From: an uncultured Bacilli bacterium
GTDB lineage: Bacteria > Bacillota_I > Bacilli_A > RF39 > UBA660
Direction of reading: 5' to 3'
NCBI GenBank assembly: GCA_947623845.1
Contig: CANQHM010000055.1
Coordinates: forward strand, 1-6,797
DNA length: 6,797 bases
In this document: one piece after another, positions 1 to 6,797 of the stretch
Layout of the letters: each line of letters begins with the position of its first letter
Numbering within the stretch: the first letter of the stretch is position 1
Made by a program: the position numbers and the translations under genes
Notes under the pieces: generated by a model
Databases searched by the model: none
What the model was told of the DNA's origin: nothing
Seen by the model: the letters and a program-made list of their open reading frames with translations, nothing else

Positions 1-797
1 TTATTACGGTTAATAATTCTTCTATATAAATCATTTAAATCACTAGTCGCAAATCTTCCACCATCTAATTGAATCATTGGACGTAATTCAGGAGGTAATA
101 CTGGAAGTGCTGTTAGAATCATCCATTCAGGACGATTACCACTTTCTTGGAAAGATACTAAGCAATCTAATCTTTTTACTAAACGAATTCTTTTTTGACC
201 AGTTGCATCTTCTAGTTCTTTCTTTAAAGCCTCAACTTCAGCATCAATATCTACTTCTTTAAGTAAGGTTTGAATAGCTTCAGCTCCCATACCTACTTTG
301 AAAGTATTACCATACTTTTCATAATAAGCCCGATATTCTTTATCAGATAATGTTTGTTTTTTCTCTAAAGGGACATCTCCAGGATCTAGAACAACATAAC
401 TTACATAATATAATACTTCTTCTAGATCTCTTGGACTCATATCAAGGACTAAGCCCATTTTAGATGGTACACCTTTAAAGAACCAAATGTGTGAGCAAGG
501 AGCAGCAAGTTCAATATGCCCCATTCTTTCCCGACGGACTTTACTACTTGTTACTTCTACACCACATCTATCACATATAACATTTTTATATCTTAATCTT
601 TTATATTTTCCACAAGAACATTCATAATCTTTAGTTGGTCCAAATATTTTTTCACAATATAAGCCATCTCTTTCAGGTTTTAATGTTCTATAATTTATTG
701 TTTCTGGTTTTTTAACTTCGCCATATGACCATGAACGAATTTTCTCAGGAGATGCAATTCCTACTTTAATTCCTTTAAAGTTATTTACTTCTATCAT
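1..797 (-). CDS. rpoC: RNA polymerase beta' subunit, N-terminal part (cut by window edge)
   Basis: This is the start of the largest subunit of bacterial RNA polymerase, which together with beta forms the catalytic cleft. I translated 265 codons by hand from the ATG at 797; the reading frame leaves the window at base 1, so the 3' part is missing through truncation and not mutation. It opens with [20 protein letters not shown], the usual N-terminus. The zinc ribbon has the four expected cysteines, C60, C62, C75 and C78 (CxC and CDRC, coded at 564-620), matching E. coli C70/C72/C85/C88. Further in are [14 protein letters not shown] and [17 protein letters not shown], strongly conserved in beta'. 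The catalytic NADFDGD motif lies downstream of what is visible. The ATG shares one base with the rpoB stop codon (TAATG), and an AGGAGG site sits inside the end of rpoB, so translational coupling is likely. Identity is certain. Confidence 0.98.
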   Translation of the reverse strand, partial: MIEVNNFKGIKVGIASPEKIRSWSYGEVKKPETINYRTLKPERDGLYCEKIFGPTKDYECSCGKYKRLRYKNVICDRCGVEVTSSKVRRERMGHIELAAPCSHIWFFKGVPSKMGLVLDMSPRDLEEVLYYVSYVVLDPGDVPLEKKQTLSDKEYRAYYEKYGNTFKVGMGAEAIQTLLKEVDIDAEVEALKKELEDATGQKRIRLVKRLDCLVSFQESGNRPEWMILTALPVLPPELRPMIQLDGGRFATSDLNDLYRRIINRN

Positions 798-3700
798 TAT
801 AGATCCTCCTCTACACTATCACCAGGGAACTCTAAATCATCTAAAGATACCCCATAATCTTCGTCTTCTTCTTCATCTAATGAATCATTATATTCTTCAC
901 TTGGTTCTTCCGTAGATTCTTCTACTTCTGGAGTGTCGGTTACGGCTTCAATATGAATGGCTTCCCCTTCATCATCGGCACTTTCCATATCTTTTAGATC
1001 AACTAATTCATCATCGTTATTTAAAACTTGAACATCTAATCCTAAAGCTTGGAATTCTTTAATTAATACTCTAAATGATTCTGGAATACCAGCTTGACTT
1101 ACAGTTTTACCTTTAACTAATGATTCATAAACTTTAACACGACCAATTACATCATCGGATTTAACTGTCATAATTTCTTGAAGAACATGTGCAGCCCCAT
1201 AAGCATATAAGGCCCAAACTTCCATTTCTCCAAATCTTTGACCACCAAATTGTGCTTTACCTCCTAAAGGTTGTTGCGTTACTAATGAGTAAGGTCCAGT
1301 AGCTCTAGCATGTAGTTTATCATCAACCATGTGGTGTAATTTAACCATGTACATAACTCCAACTGCTACTCTATTTTCAAATTCTTCACCAGTACGTCCA
1401 TCTCTTAAAACTACTTTACCATCAGGTTCCATACCAGCAGAAGCCATTTCTTCTCTTAAATCTTCTTCCGTAGCTCCATCAAATACTGGTGTAGCATAAT
1501 AAACACCTTGCATTTTACCAGCCATACCTAAGTGTAATTCTAAGATTTGACCGATATTCATACGGGAAGGAACACCCATTGGATTAAGCATAATATCAAC
1601 AGGACGTCCATCTGGTAAGTAAGGCATATCTTCTTCTGGTAAGATAAGTGAAATAACACCTTTATTACCATGACGACCACTCATTTTATCTCCAACTTGA
1701 ATCTTTCTCTTTTGTAAGATATAAACTCTAATTACTTTACTTACACCAGCTGGAAGTTCATCAGAATTTTCTTTGGTATAAATTTTAATATCATGAACGA
1801 TACCACCAGCACCATGTTCTACTCTTAGTGAGGTATCACGAACTTCCCGAGTTTTTTCACCAAAGATAGCATGTAATAATTTTTCTTCACTAGTTAATTC
1901 TTGAACACCTTTTGGTGTAACTTTACCAACTAGGATATCTCCATCTTTTACTTCGGTACCAATTCTTACAATACCATTTTCATCTAGGTTTTTACGAGCA
2001 TCTTCGCCAACATTTGGAATATCTCTTGTAATTTCTTCTGGTCCTAGTTTCGTATCACGGCAATCGATATCATAGTGTTCAATATGAATTGATGTATAAA
2101 CATCATCTTTAACTAATCTTTCATTTAGAATAACGGCATCTTCATAGTTATAACCATTAAATGTCATGAATGCAACCGTCATATTTTTACCTAAAGCTAG
2201 TTCACCACCATTAGTAGATGGACCATCGGCAATAACCATACCTTTTTTAACTACATCGCCTGCTTTAACTAATGGATGATGGGTTACACAGGTAGAAGCA
2301 TTACTTCTTTCAAAATTAGCTAAATGATAAGTTTCTTTATTTTTCTTAGTTTTAACAATGATTTTTTTACCATCGGCATATTCAACAACACCGTCTTCTT
2401 TACAAACAATAGTGCTTCCACTATCACGAGCAGCGATATATTCTACACCCGTACCAACAATTGGTGCTTCGGTTGTAAGAAGAGGAACGGCTTGCCGTTG
2501 CATGTTAGATCCCATTAAGGCACGAGTTGCATCATCGTGTTCTAGGAATGGAATACAACTTGTCGTAATAGAGACAATTTGACTTGGTGCGACATCGATA
2601 TAGTTAATATCTTTACTCTTAACCATAACGGTTTCACCATTAAGTCTTGCAACCACGGTATCAGCTACAATATTATTATCTTTATCTAAGTCAATAGCCG
2701 CTTGCGAAATATAGTAATCTTGTTCTTCATCTGCTGTTAAATAAACAACTTCATCGGTAACATGACCATCTTCTACTTTACGATAAGGAGTGGTAATAAA
2801 ACCATATTCATTTACTTTCGCATAACTTGCTAAAGAAGTAATAAGACCGATATTTTGACCTTCAGGTGACTCGATAGGACAAATTCTACCATAGTGACTT
2901 AAGTTAACGTCACGAACATCAAGTCCTGCTCTATCCCGAGATAATCCACCAGGTCCTAGAGAAGATAAACGTCTCTTATCAGTTAATTCAGCAATAGGGT
3001 TTACTTGATCCATGAACTTAGATAATTGGCTACTACCAAAGAATTCTTTTAAGGCCGCCGTTACGGGACGAATATTAATTAAAGTTTTTGGTGTAATACT
3101 ATCAAGTTCTTGAGTTGTCATACGTTCACGAATAACTCTTTCCATCCGCGCCATACCAGTACGGAATGTATTTTGAACTAATTCTCCTACTTGACGAACC
3201 CGTCTGTTTGATAAGTGATCGATTTCATCATCATGGCCAATACCATCATGTAAATTTAAGTAATAAGAAATAGAAGCATAAATATCACTAATAGTAAGTC
3301 TTTTAATATCAATACTTTGATCATTTCCTATTAAAGTAATAACTTTACTTTCATCATTAGGATTATAAACTTTAACCGTTTGAATTTTATTATATTGGTC
3401 AAGTTCTTCATTAATCATAACTTCATGAACATTAACACCATTAGCAAAAGCTACTTTTAGTTCTTCTAAAACATCTTTTGTAACAACAGTATCTTTTTTA
3501 GCTACTATTTTTCTACCATCTTTAATATCTTCGGCAAGTTTTAAATTTAATAAACGATTTACCACATTTAATTTTTTATTAAATTTATAACGTCCTACTT
3601 TCGCTAAATCATAACGGAATTTATCAAAGAATCTCGCTATAAGTTGGTTCTTCGCACTATCTAGCGTTGCTGGTTCACCTGGTCTTAATTTTTCATAAAT

Positions 3701-4405
3701 TTCAATTAAGGCTTCATCAGTATTATGAGTACTATCTTTTTCTAAGGTATTTTGGATATATGCACTATCGCCAAATACTTCGATAATGTCCTCATCATTA
3801 GATAATCCTAATGCTCTTAAGAAAGTTGTGATAGGAACTTTTCTAGTTCTATCAATTCTTACATAAAGAACATCTCTCGCATCAAGTTCATACTCTAACC
3901 AAGTACCATGATTAGGTATTACTTCTCCGGAAATTATTCTTCTTCCGTTTTTATCTACTTCTTTTTTGAAGTAAATAGATGGACTTCTTACTAATTGGGA
4001 AACGATAACTCTTTCCGCACCGTTAATAATGAAAGTCCCTGCCTCAGTCATCATCGGCATATCGCCTAGGAAGATTTCTTGTTCTTTAACCTCCCCAGTT
4101 TCATGAATGAATACTCTTGCATTAACCTTTAATGGTGATGCATAGTTTACCATTCTTTCTTTTGCTTCTTTGATAGAATATCTTGGTTCTTCAAAGTGAT
4201 AATCTGTAAAATCTACAGAAATATTACCAGTAAAACTATCTACTGGGAATAGTTCTGCAAATACTTCCTTTATTCCTTCATCTAAAAACCATTCAAAACT
4301 TTTCTTTTGAATTTCTAGTAAGTCAGTTAAAGGATAAGTATTTTTAATTTTTGAGAAAGTTCTTCTTTCTCGATAATCGCCAAACTTTTTTGTTTTATAA
4401 GCCAC
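797..4405 (-). CDS. rpoB: RNA polymerase beta subunit (1202 residues)
   Basis: Beta subunit of the core RNA polymerase, complete and close to the B. subtilis length (about 1190). Motifs in order: [20 protein letters not shown] (123-142); the rifampicin-determining region [13 protein letters not shown]...[14 protein letters not shown] (455-487); [14 protein letters not shown] (509-522); GYNYEDA with E755/D756 (E. coli E813/D814); [12 protein letters not shown] with K907 and K915 (E. coli K1065/K1073); DKLHARATG with H1032 (E. coli H1237); and [19 protein letters not shown] (1048-1066), which contacts beta'. The last 74 residues are an acidic tail with about 34 Asp/Glu. The start is GTG at 4405: GGGGTGAG lies three bases upstream, and no better in-frame start exists. 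An ATG two bases earlier (4405-4407) is out of frame. The rifampicin pocket has Lys463 and Asp476 where sensitive enzymes have Gln and His. It is co-transcribed with the methyltransferase (23-bp gap) and rpoC (1-base overlap). Confidence 0.99.
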   Translation of the reverse strand: MAYKTKKFGDYRERRTFSKIKNTYPLTDLLEIQKKSFEWFLDEGIKEVFAELFPVDSFTGNISVDFTDYHFEEPRYSIKEAKERMVNYASPLKVNARVFIHETGEVKEQEIFLGDMPMMTEAGTFIINGAERVIVSQLVRSPSIYFKKEVDKNGRRIISGEVIPNHGTWLEYELDARDVLYVRIDRTRKVPITTFLRALGLSNDEDIIEVFGDSAYIQNTLEKDSTHNTDEALIEIYEKLRPGEPATLDSAKNQLIARFFDKFRYDLAKVGRYKFNKKLNVVNRLLNLKLAEDIKDGRKIVAKKDTVVTKDVLEELKVAFANGVNVHEVMINEELDQYNKIQTVKVYNPNDESKVITLIGNDQSIDIKRLTISDIYASISYYLNLHDGIGHDDEIDHLSNRRVRQVGELVQNTFRTGMARMERVIRERMTTQELDSITPKTLINIRPVTAALKEFFGSSQLSKFMDQVNPIAELTDKRRLSSLGPGGLSRDRAGLDVRDVNLSHYGRICPIESPEGQNIGLITSLASYAKVNEYGFITTPYRKVEDGHVTDEVVYLTADEEQDYYISQAAIDLDKDNNIVADTVVARLNGETVMVKSKDINYIDVAPSQIVSITTSCIPFLEHDDATRALMGSNMQRQAVPLLTTEAPIVGTGVEYIAARDSGSTIVCKEDGVVEYADGKKIIVKTKKNKETYHLANFERSNASTCVTHHPLVKAGDVVKKGMVIADGPSTNGGELALGKNMTVAFMTFNGYNYEDAVILNERLVKDDVYTSIHIEHYDIDCRDTKLGPEEITRDIPNVGEDARKNLDENGIVRIGTEVKDGDILVGKVTPKGVQELTSEEKLLHAIFGEKTREVRDTSLRVEHGAGGIVHDIKIYTKENSDELPAGVSKVIRVYILQKRKIQVGDKMSGRHGNKGVISLILPEEDMPYLPDGRPVDIMLNPMGVPSRMNIGQILELHLGMAGKMQGVYYATPVFDGATEEDLREEMASAGMEPDGKVVLRDGRTGEEFENRVAVGVMYMVKLHHMVDDKLHARATGPYSLVTQQPLGGKAQFGGQRFGEMEVWALYAYGAAHVLQEIMTVKSDDVIGRVKVYESLVKGKTVSQAGIPESFRVLIKEFQALGLDVQVLNNDDELVDLKDMESADDEGEAIHIEAVTDTPEVEESTEEPSEEYNDSLDEEEDEDYGVSLDDLEFPGDSVEEDL
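805..810 (-). promoter_or_regulatory. Ribosome binding site of rpoC inside the end of rpoB
   Basis: AGGAGG on the minus strand, seven bases before the rpoC ATG at 797. It lies within the last codons of rpoB (the part coding VEEDL), so ribosomes ending rpoB pass through it directly before the overlapping stop-start TAATG. Confidence 0.88.
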
Positions 4406-4408
4406 ATT

Positions 4409-4416
4409 CTCACCCC
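4409..4416 (-). promoter_or_regulatory. Ribosome binding site deciding the GTG start of rpoB
   Basis: GGGGTGAG on the minus strand, three bases before GTG at 4405. It is the same GGTGA type as at the methyltransferase start. An out-of-frame ATG at 4405-4407 lies only one base from this site, making the GTG the better placed of the two overlapping starts. Confidence 0.75.
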
Positions 4417-4428
4417 ATACTTTAAATT

Positions 4429-5022
4429 TTATTTTTTTAAGGCTTTTATGGCATAAAAGCCTTTACTTTTTGCGATGATAGAAGTCTTATAGTTATCATT
4501 TAAGACTTTTACCATGCTTTTTGCACCTTGATCTTTTCTAATGACGCACCATAACTCGCCATCACTCTGGAGATAGGAAGATGCCCCAAGTAACATACTT
4601 TCTACCACCTTTTTCCCTGCTCTAATCGGAGGATTAGTAACAATTATATCAAAAGTGTCACTTACATTATCATAGATGTTGCTTTCTATGATATTCGCTT
4701 CCACCTTATTAACTTTTGTATTTTCTTTAGCTAAATGTAATGCTCGTTTGTTAACATCAACTAAGGTTACTAAAGAATCTAATTTTTTGGCTAGAACTAT
4801 ACCAATAAATCCATAACCACAACCCATATCTAAGATTTTTAGCTGGGTTTTATTTATATGCTTTAACATAGTTTCCACAAGAAACCTACTACCATAATCA
4901 ATCTTATTTTTCGAAAAAACACCATTATCACTTAAAAAGGTAAAATCCGTTTCTCCTAAGACATAACTAATGTCTCGTCTTTCACTTTTAAGTTGTTCGT
5001 TATTCGTAAAATAATGTTCCAA
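4429..5022 (-). CDS. ybxB: RsmC-type class I SAM-dependent methyltransferase (YbxB-like, 197 residues)
   Basis: A small class I methyltransferase of the RsmC/RlmG type. This family makes N2-methylguanine in rRNA; the exact target here is unproven. Residues 26-48 carry the family signature around [13 protein letters not shown] and IDYGSRFL. The SAM-binding glycine motif is ILDMGCGYG (63-71), the ribose-binding acid is D89 in LVDVNKR, and the catalytic-loop motif is NPPIR (130-134), typical of enzymes acting on an exocyclic amino group. IRKDQGAKS (161-169) and KGFYAI (187-192) complete the fold. There is one methyltransferase domain, about half the size of E. coli RsmC, as is usual in Bacillota. 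The start is TTG at 5022, chosen because GGTGAT lies three bases upstream and the nearby ATG and GTG are out of frame. It is first in the transcription unit with rpoB and rpoC, and a B. subtilis gene of this family (ybxB) holds the same place before rpoB. The symbol rests on family plus this synteny. Confidence 0.92.
   Translation of the reverse strand: MEHYFTNNEQLKSERRDISYVLGETDFTFLSDNGVFSKNKIDYGSRFLVETMLKHINKTQLKILDMGCGYGFIGIVLAKKLDSLVTLVDVNKRALHLAKENTKVNKVEANIIESNIYDNVSDTFDIIVTNPPIRAGKKVVESMLLGASSYLQSDGELWCVIRKDQGAKSMVKVLNDNYKTSIIAKSKGFYAIKALKK
4439..4463 (-). other. Perfect hairpin at the methyltransferase 3' end, just before rpoB
   Basis: AAGGCTTTTA and its exact complement TAAAAGCCTT flank TGGCA; the outer T and A of that loop can also pair, giving an 11-bp stem with a 3-base loop. 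It covers the last codons of the methyltransferase (around GFYAIKAL) and ends 33 bases before the rpoB start. In the minus-strand transcript it is followed by an A-rich run, not a U-run, so it is not a standard terminator for the operon. An RNA processing or stability element is possible. It could also be chance within conserved coding sequence. Confidence 0.5.
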
Positions 5023-5025
5023 AAA

Positions 5026-5031
5026 ATCACC
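5026..5031 (-). promoter_or_regulatory. Ribosome binding site deciding the TTG start of the methyltransferase
   Basis: GGTGAT on the minus strand, three bases before TTG at 5022. It pairs with the GATCACC part of the 16S 3' end, which lies further from the tail than the usual CCTCC core, so the short spacing is normal for this type. It supports a TTG start. Confidence 0.7.
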
Positions 5032-5060
5032 ATTTCTAAATTAAAGCATTAATATACATA

Positions 5061-5089
5061 ATATTAAACCCAAATTAAGGGAAAGTCAA
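5061..5089 (-). promoter_or_regulatory. Sigma-A promoter of the methyltransferase-rpoB-rpoC unit
   Basis: On the minus strand, TTGACT (5084-5089) is followed by a 17-base spacer and TAATAT (5061-5066), each box one base off the consensus. The predicted start near 5053-5055 gives a leader of about 31 bases before the TTG at 5022, too short for an attenuator or riboswitch. A/T-rich sequence just upstream (5091-5107) could act as an UP element. This suggests that rpoBC has its own promoter after the ABC-F gene. Confidence 0.85.
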
Positions 5090-5100
5090 CAGGTTTTCTT

Positions 5101-5131
5101 AAAAAATGCCAATTTTTTCACAAAAAATTTT
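5101..5131 (-). terminator. Possible weak terminator after the ABC-F gene
   Basis: Immediately after the TAG stop (5132-5134), the minus strand reads AATTTTTT, GTG, AAAAAATT (5111-5129), an 8-bp stem made only of A-T pairs, then GGCA and six T residues (5101-5106). The layout fits an intrinsic terminator between the ABC-F gene and the next promoter, but a stem without G-C pairs is weak. Read-through into the methyltransferase unit is quite possible. Confidence 0.35.
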
Positions 5132-6679
5132 CTAGTGCATAATTAATCCATCTTTAGTTAATTCATAAATTTTATCACAAACTTCATTAATATATTTTCG
5201 ATCGTGGCTGATACTTATAATCGCTCCTTCAAAATTAGCAAGCATATTTCTAATAACCGGATTAGATAAGGGACTTAAATTTCTTGTTGGTTCATCTAAA
5301 ATTAAGACATTATTTTTATTTAATACTAAACTCAAAAGTAAAACTTTAGCCCTTTGGCCCCCACTTAAATTTTTCATTTTCATACTAACTTCTTCTAAAG
5401 TAAATTTTAAACTTCCCAAATAAGTTCTTACTAAAGTTTCATCGTCCTTTGTTTTTTCTTTGATTAAAAATTCTAATGGTGTTTTTTCTAAATCTAACAT
5501 ATCATCATAATTTTGCGGCATATACCCTACTTTAATATCTTTTCTATCTTTTAATAGTTCATATATTTTTTTAATTAACGTACTTTTCCCTATGCCATTT
5601 TGTCCAACAATAACTACATGTTCCTTCCCGCGAATATTTAACTTAATATTATGAGCAAGTACTCTTTCTTTTACTTCTAAATTATCTATAGTCATATCTA
5701 AAACAGTTTTTCCATCAGGTATAGCATTTATATCACCAATTTTTAAGAAAATAGCATCTTCCACATCCGGAATATCAATAAAGTCTTTTTGTTCTTTTTC
5801 ATATCTTCGTTCTTGGGATTTTAAAGATTTCATTTTTTTCTTAAGTAACGCCGCTCCATGCGGATCAGCTCTCGTTATCGTTCTTTGTTGGTATTCCACT
5901 TTTTGATAAACTTGTCTAAATCCTTCCATCTGTTTTTGATAATCACTTCTTTGTTTTCTCGCAATTTGTTCTTGTTTAGTTAATAACCCTAATCTTTTTT
6001 CCATATATTCTTTATAAGGTATTCTTTCAATAGTATAACGAGATTCTGTTTTCTTTTTTATTTGTTCTAAATGAATAATCCCATTCGCACAATTTTCTAA
6101 TAAAGTTTCATCGTGAGATATAAATAATATAGGTAAAGAAGAATTATTAATAAAATTTTCTAGCCATTCTAAAGTAGGAATATCAATGTCATTAGTTGGT
6201 TCATCTAAAAGTAAGACATCGGGTTTAAGAGTTAAAATCTTAATTAATTGTAATTTTATTTTTTCCCCACCAGATAAAGTTTTAATTAAATGATTATCTT
6301 CTAATAATGATATATTTAATTTAAATTTGGAAAATAATTCATATATATCACTAATTAAATCATACCTATCTAAATCTACTTCACTAGATATAGTTCTTTT
6401 TAAAAAGTAATCCATTACCGTATTATCATTCCACTTTTCATCTAGAAATTGTTCTAAATAACCAATATGAAGATCTTTAGTTAATATCGCGCCTTCTATT
6501 TCAACGTAAGGTTTTATGCTGTCTTTATCTACTACTGCTTTAAGTAATGTACTTTTGCCATTACCTTCTTCCCCAATTATCGCAATCTTATCTTTATCTT
6601 TTAAAGTAAAAGTAAAATTTTTAATTAAAGAACGACCATCTTTTTTTAAAGTAAGACTAACATTATTAAACTCTAGCAT
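5132..6679 (-). CDS. ABC-F family ATPase with two nucleotide-binding domains (515 residues)
   Basis: Soluble ABC protein with two ATPase domains and no membrane segment. ABC-F proteins bind the ribosomal E site; some are housekeeping translation factors, others displace ribosome-targeting antibiotics. Domain 1: Walker A GEEGNGKST (36-44), signature LSGGEK (135-140), Walker B DVLLLDEP (154-161, catalytic E160), switch H189. Then a charged helical linker (about 225-300, with ADPHGAALLKKKMK), the part that reaches toward the P-site tRNA. Domain 2: GQNGIGKST (359-367), LSGGQR (438-443), NVLILDEP (457-464, E463), H492. The D-loop of domain 2 is odd: S469 replaces the usual Asp. There is no clear EttA-style arm insertion and little C-terminal extension. 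The start is ATG at 6679, eight bases after AAAGGAG; a longer reading to 6745 is rejected because that TTG belongs to the -35 box. Substrate and any drug specificity cannot be read from the sequence, so I give no symbol. Confidence 0.93.
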   Translation of the reverse strand: MLEFNNVSLTLKKDGRSLIKNFTFTLKDKDKIAIIGEEGNGKSTLLKAVVDKDSIKPYVEIEGAILTKDLHIGYLEQFLDEKWNDNTVMDYFLKRTISSEVDLDRYDLISDIYELFSKFKLNISLLEDNHLIKTLSGGEKIKLQLIKILTLKPDVLLLDEPTNDIDIPTLEWLENFINNSSLPILFISHDETLLENCANGIIHLEQIKKKTESRYTIERIPYKEYMEKRLGLLTKQEQIARKQRSDYQKQMEGFRQVYQKVEYQQRTITRADPHGAALLKKKMKSLKSQERRYEKEQKDFIDIPDVEDAIFLKIGDINAIPDGKTVLDMTIDNLEVKERVLAHNIKLNIRGKEHVVIVGQNGIGKSTLIKKIYELLKDRKDIKVGYMPQNYDDMLDLEKTPLEFLIKEKTKDDETLVRTYLGSLKFTLEEVSMKMKNLSGGQRAKVLLLSLVLNKNNVLILDEPTRNLSPLSNPVIRNMLANFEGAIISISHDRKYINEVCDKIYELTKDGLIMH

Positions 6680-6687
6680 ATAACCAT

Positions 6688-6694
6688 CTCCTTT
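6688..6694 (-). promoter_or_regulatory. Ribosome binding site of the ABC-F gene
   Basis: AAAGGAG on the minus strand, eight bases before the ATG at 6679. It is the strongest Shine-Dalgarno match in the window and fixes the N-terminus as MLEFNNVSL, which lines up with the usual first strand of an ABC domain. Confidence 0.9.
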
Positions 6695-6716
6695 AATTAA
6701 TTTTTTCTTATCAATA

Positions 6717-6745
6717 ATTCTAACAAATGTAAGTAGAAATGTCAA
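6717..6745 (-). promoter_or_regulatory. Sigma-A promoter of the ABC-F gene
   Basis: On the minus strand, a perfect TTGACA (6740-6745), a 17-base spacer and TAGAAT (6717-6722). Transcription should begin near 6710, leaving a leader of about 30 bases. That is too short for the leader-peptide attenuators known ahead of several antibiotic-induced ABC-F genes, so steady expression is the simpler reading. A TTG that could extend the coding frame upstream is the first half of this -35 box, which settles the start at 6679. Confidence 0.85.
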
Positions 6746-6766
6746 TTTTTCTTAGAAAACTTTTTA

Positions 6767-6795
6767 TTGCTTTTTATTTATACTTTTGTTATAAT
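6767..6795 (+). promoter_or_regulatory. Divergent plus-strand promoter with extended -10
   Basis: On the plus strand, TTGCTT (6767-6772), a 17-base spacer and TATAAT (6790-6795), with TG at 6787-6788 making an extended -10 (TGTTATAAT). It points out of the window, so the gene it serves is not visible. Its -35 box is 21 bases from the -35 box of the ABC-F promoter, back to back. TATAAT-like sequences are common in A/T-rich DNA, but the spacing, the TG and the position between a gene start and the edge favour a real promoter. Confidence 0.6.
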
Positions 6796-6797
6796 GA

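Noticed and set aside
77..262. Plus-strand open frame of 61 codons
   Set aside because: It lies wholly opposite well-conserved rpoC codons, has a low-complexity Leu/Phe-rich product, and has no ribosome site. It is a shadow of rpoC.
1..797. rpoC as a truncated pseudogene
   Set aside because: The frame is open and conserved up to the window edge, so the missing part is due to the cut of the window.
2324..2582. Two overlapping plus-strand open frames of 64 and 74 codons
   Set aside because: Both are antisense to the conserved middle of rpoB and overlap each other in different frames, with no recognisable product. They are shadow frames.
5064..5083. CCC/GGG inverted repeat in the spacer of the rpoBC-unit promoter as an operator
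   Set aside because: Only three G-C pairs around an A/T-rich centre, with no further symmetry. It is too weak to claim as an operator.
5132..6679. ABC-F protein as a transporter ATPase or a named resistance determinant
   Set aside because: It is a tandem-domain ABC protein with the ABC-F linker and no membrane partner beside it. No visible motif gives a drug specificity, and its leader is too short for the known drug-sensing attenuators.
6680..6745. 22-residue N-terminal extension of the ABC-F protein beginning at TTG 6745
   Set aside because: The TTG is part of the TTGACA -35 box, the stretch covers the promoter and the ribosome site, and the ABC domain begins at the ATG at 6679.
1..6797. 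Mycoplasma-type code (TGA read as Trp)
   Set aside because: The Trp codons I checked in all four genes are TGG, no in-frame TGA was seen, and CGG codons occur. Nothing supports the alternative code.

Overview
The window is ordinary core-genome DNA from a low-GC, A+T-rich bacterium of the Bacillota type. Supporting signs are the RpoB and RpoC sequences, which most resemble B. subtilis RNA polymerase as I remember it; the small RsmC-type methyltransferase directly ahead of rpoB, the place ybxB has in Bacillus; AAAGGAG/AGGAGG ribosome binding sites; and near-consensus sigma-A promoters. Every Trp codon I checked is TGG, CGG Arg codons are used, and the three visible stops are TAA, TAA and TAG, so nothing points to the mycoplasma code. 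The genus cannot be named from this window. Changes in the rifampicin site of RpoB would fit a lineage related to Mollicutes or another naturally rifampicin-insensitive Bacilli group, but that is inference.

All four genes lie on the minus strand, so transcription runs from high to low coordinates. From right to left: (a) 6680-6797 is an A/T-rich divergent control region, with a consensus minus-strand promoter for the ABC-F gene and a back-to-back plus-strand promoter (extended -10) serving a gene beyond the window edge; (b) 5132-6679 is a 515-residue ABC-F ATPase; (c) 5023-5131 holds a weak possible terminator and then a strong promoter; (d) 4429-5022 is the methyltransferase, starting at TTG; (e) 797-4405 is rpoB, starting at GTG; (f) 1-797 is the first 265 codons of rpoC, whose ATG overlaps the rpoB stop codon.

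The methyltransferase, rpoB and rpoC appear to form one transcription unit started at 5061-5089. The genes for ribosomal proteins L10 and L7/L12 (rplJ-rplL), which come just ahead of this block in B. subtilis, are absent. The ABC-F gene with its own promoter stands there instead, followed by a divergent promoter, so rpoBC expression is physically separated from rplJL. The unit combines an rRNA-modifying enzyme with the two large RNA polymerase subunits, next to a translation factor or ribosome-protection ATPase.

I see no undescribed system, mobile element, CRISPR array or RNA gene. The points most worth a second look are Lys and Asp at two rifampicin-contact positions of RpoB, a perfect 11-bp hairpin just ahead of rpoB, the 1-base rpoB/rpoC overlap, a rewritten D-loop in the second ABC-F ATPase domain, and the separation of rpoBC from rplJL.
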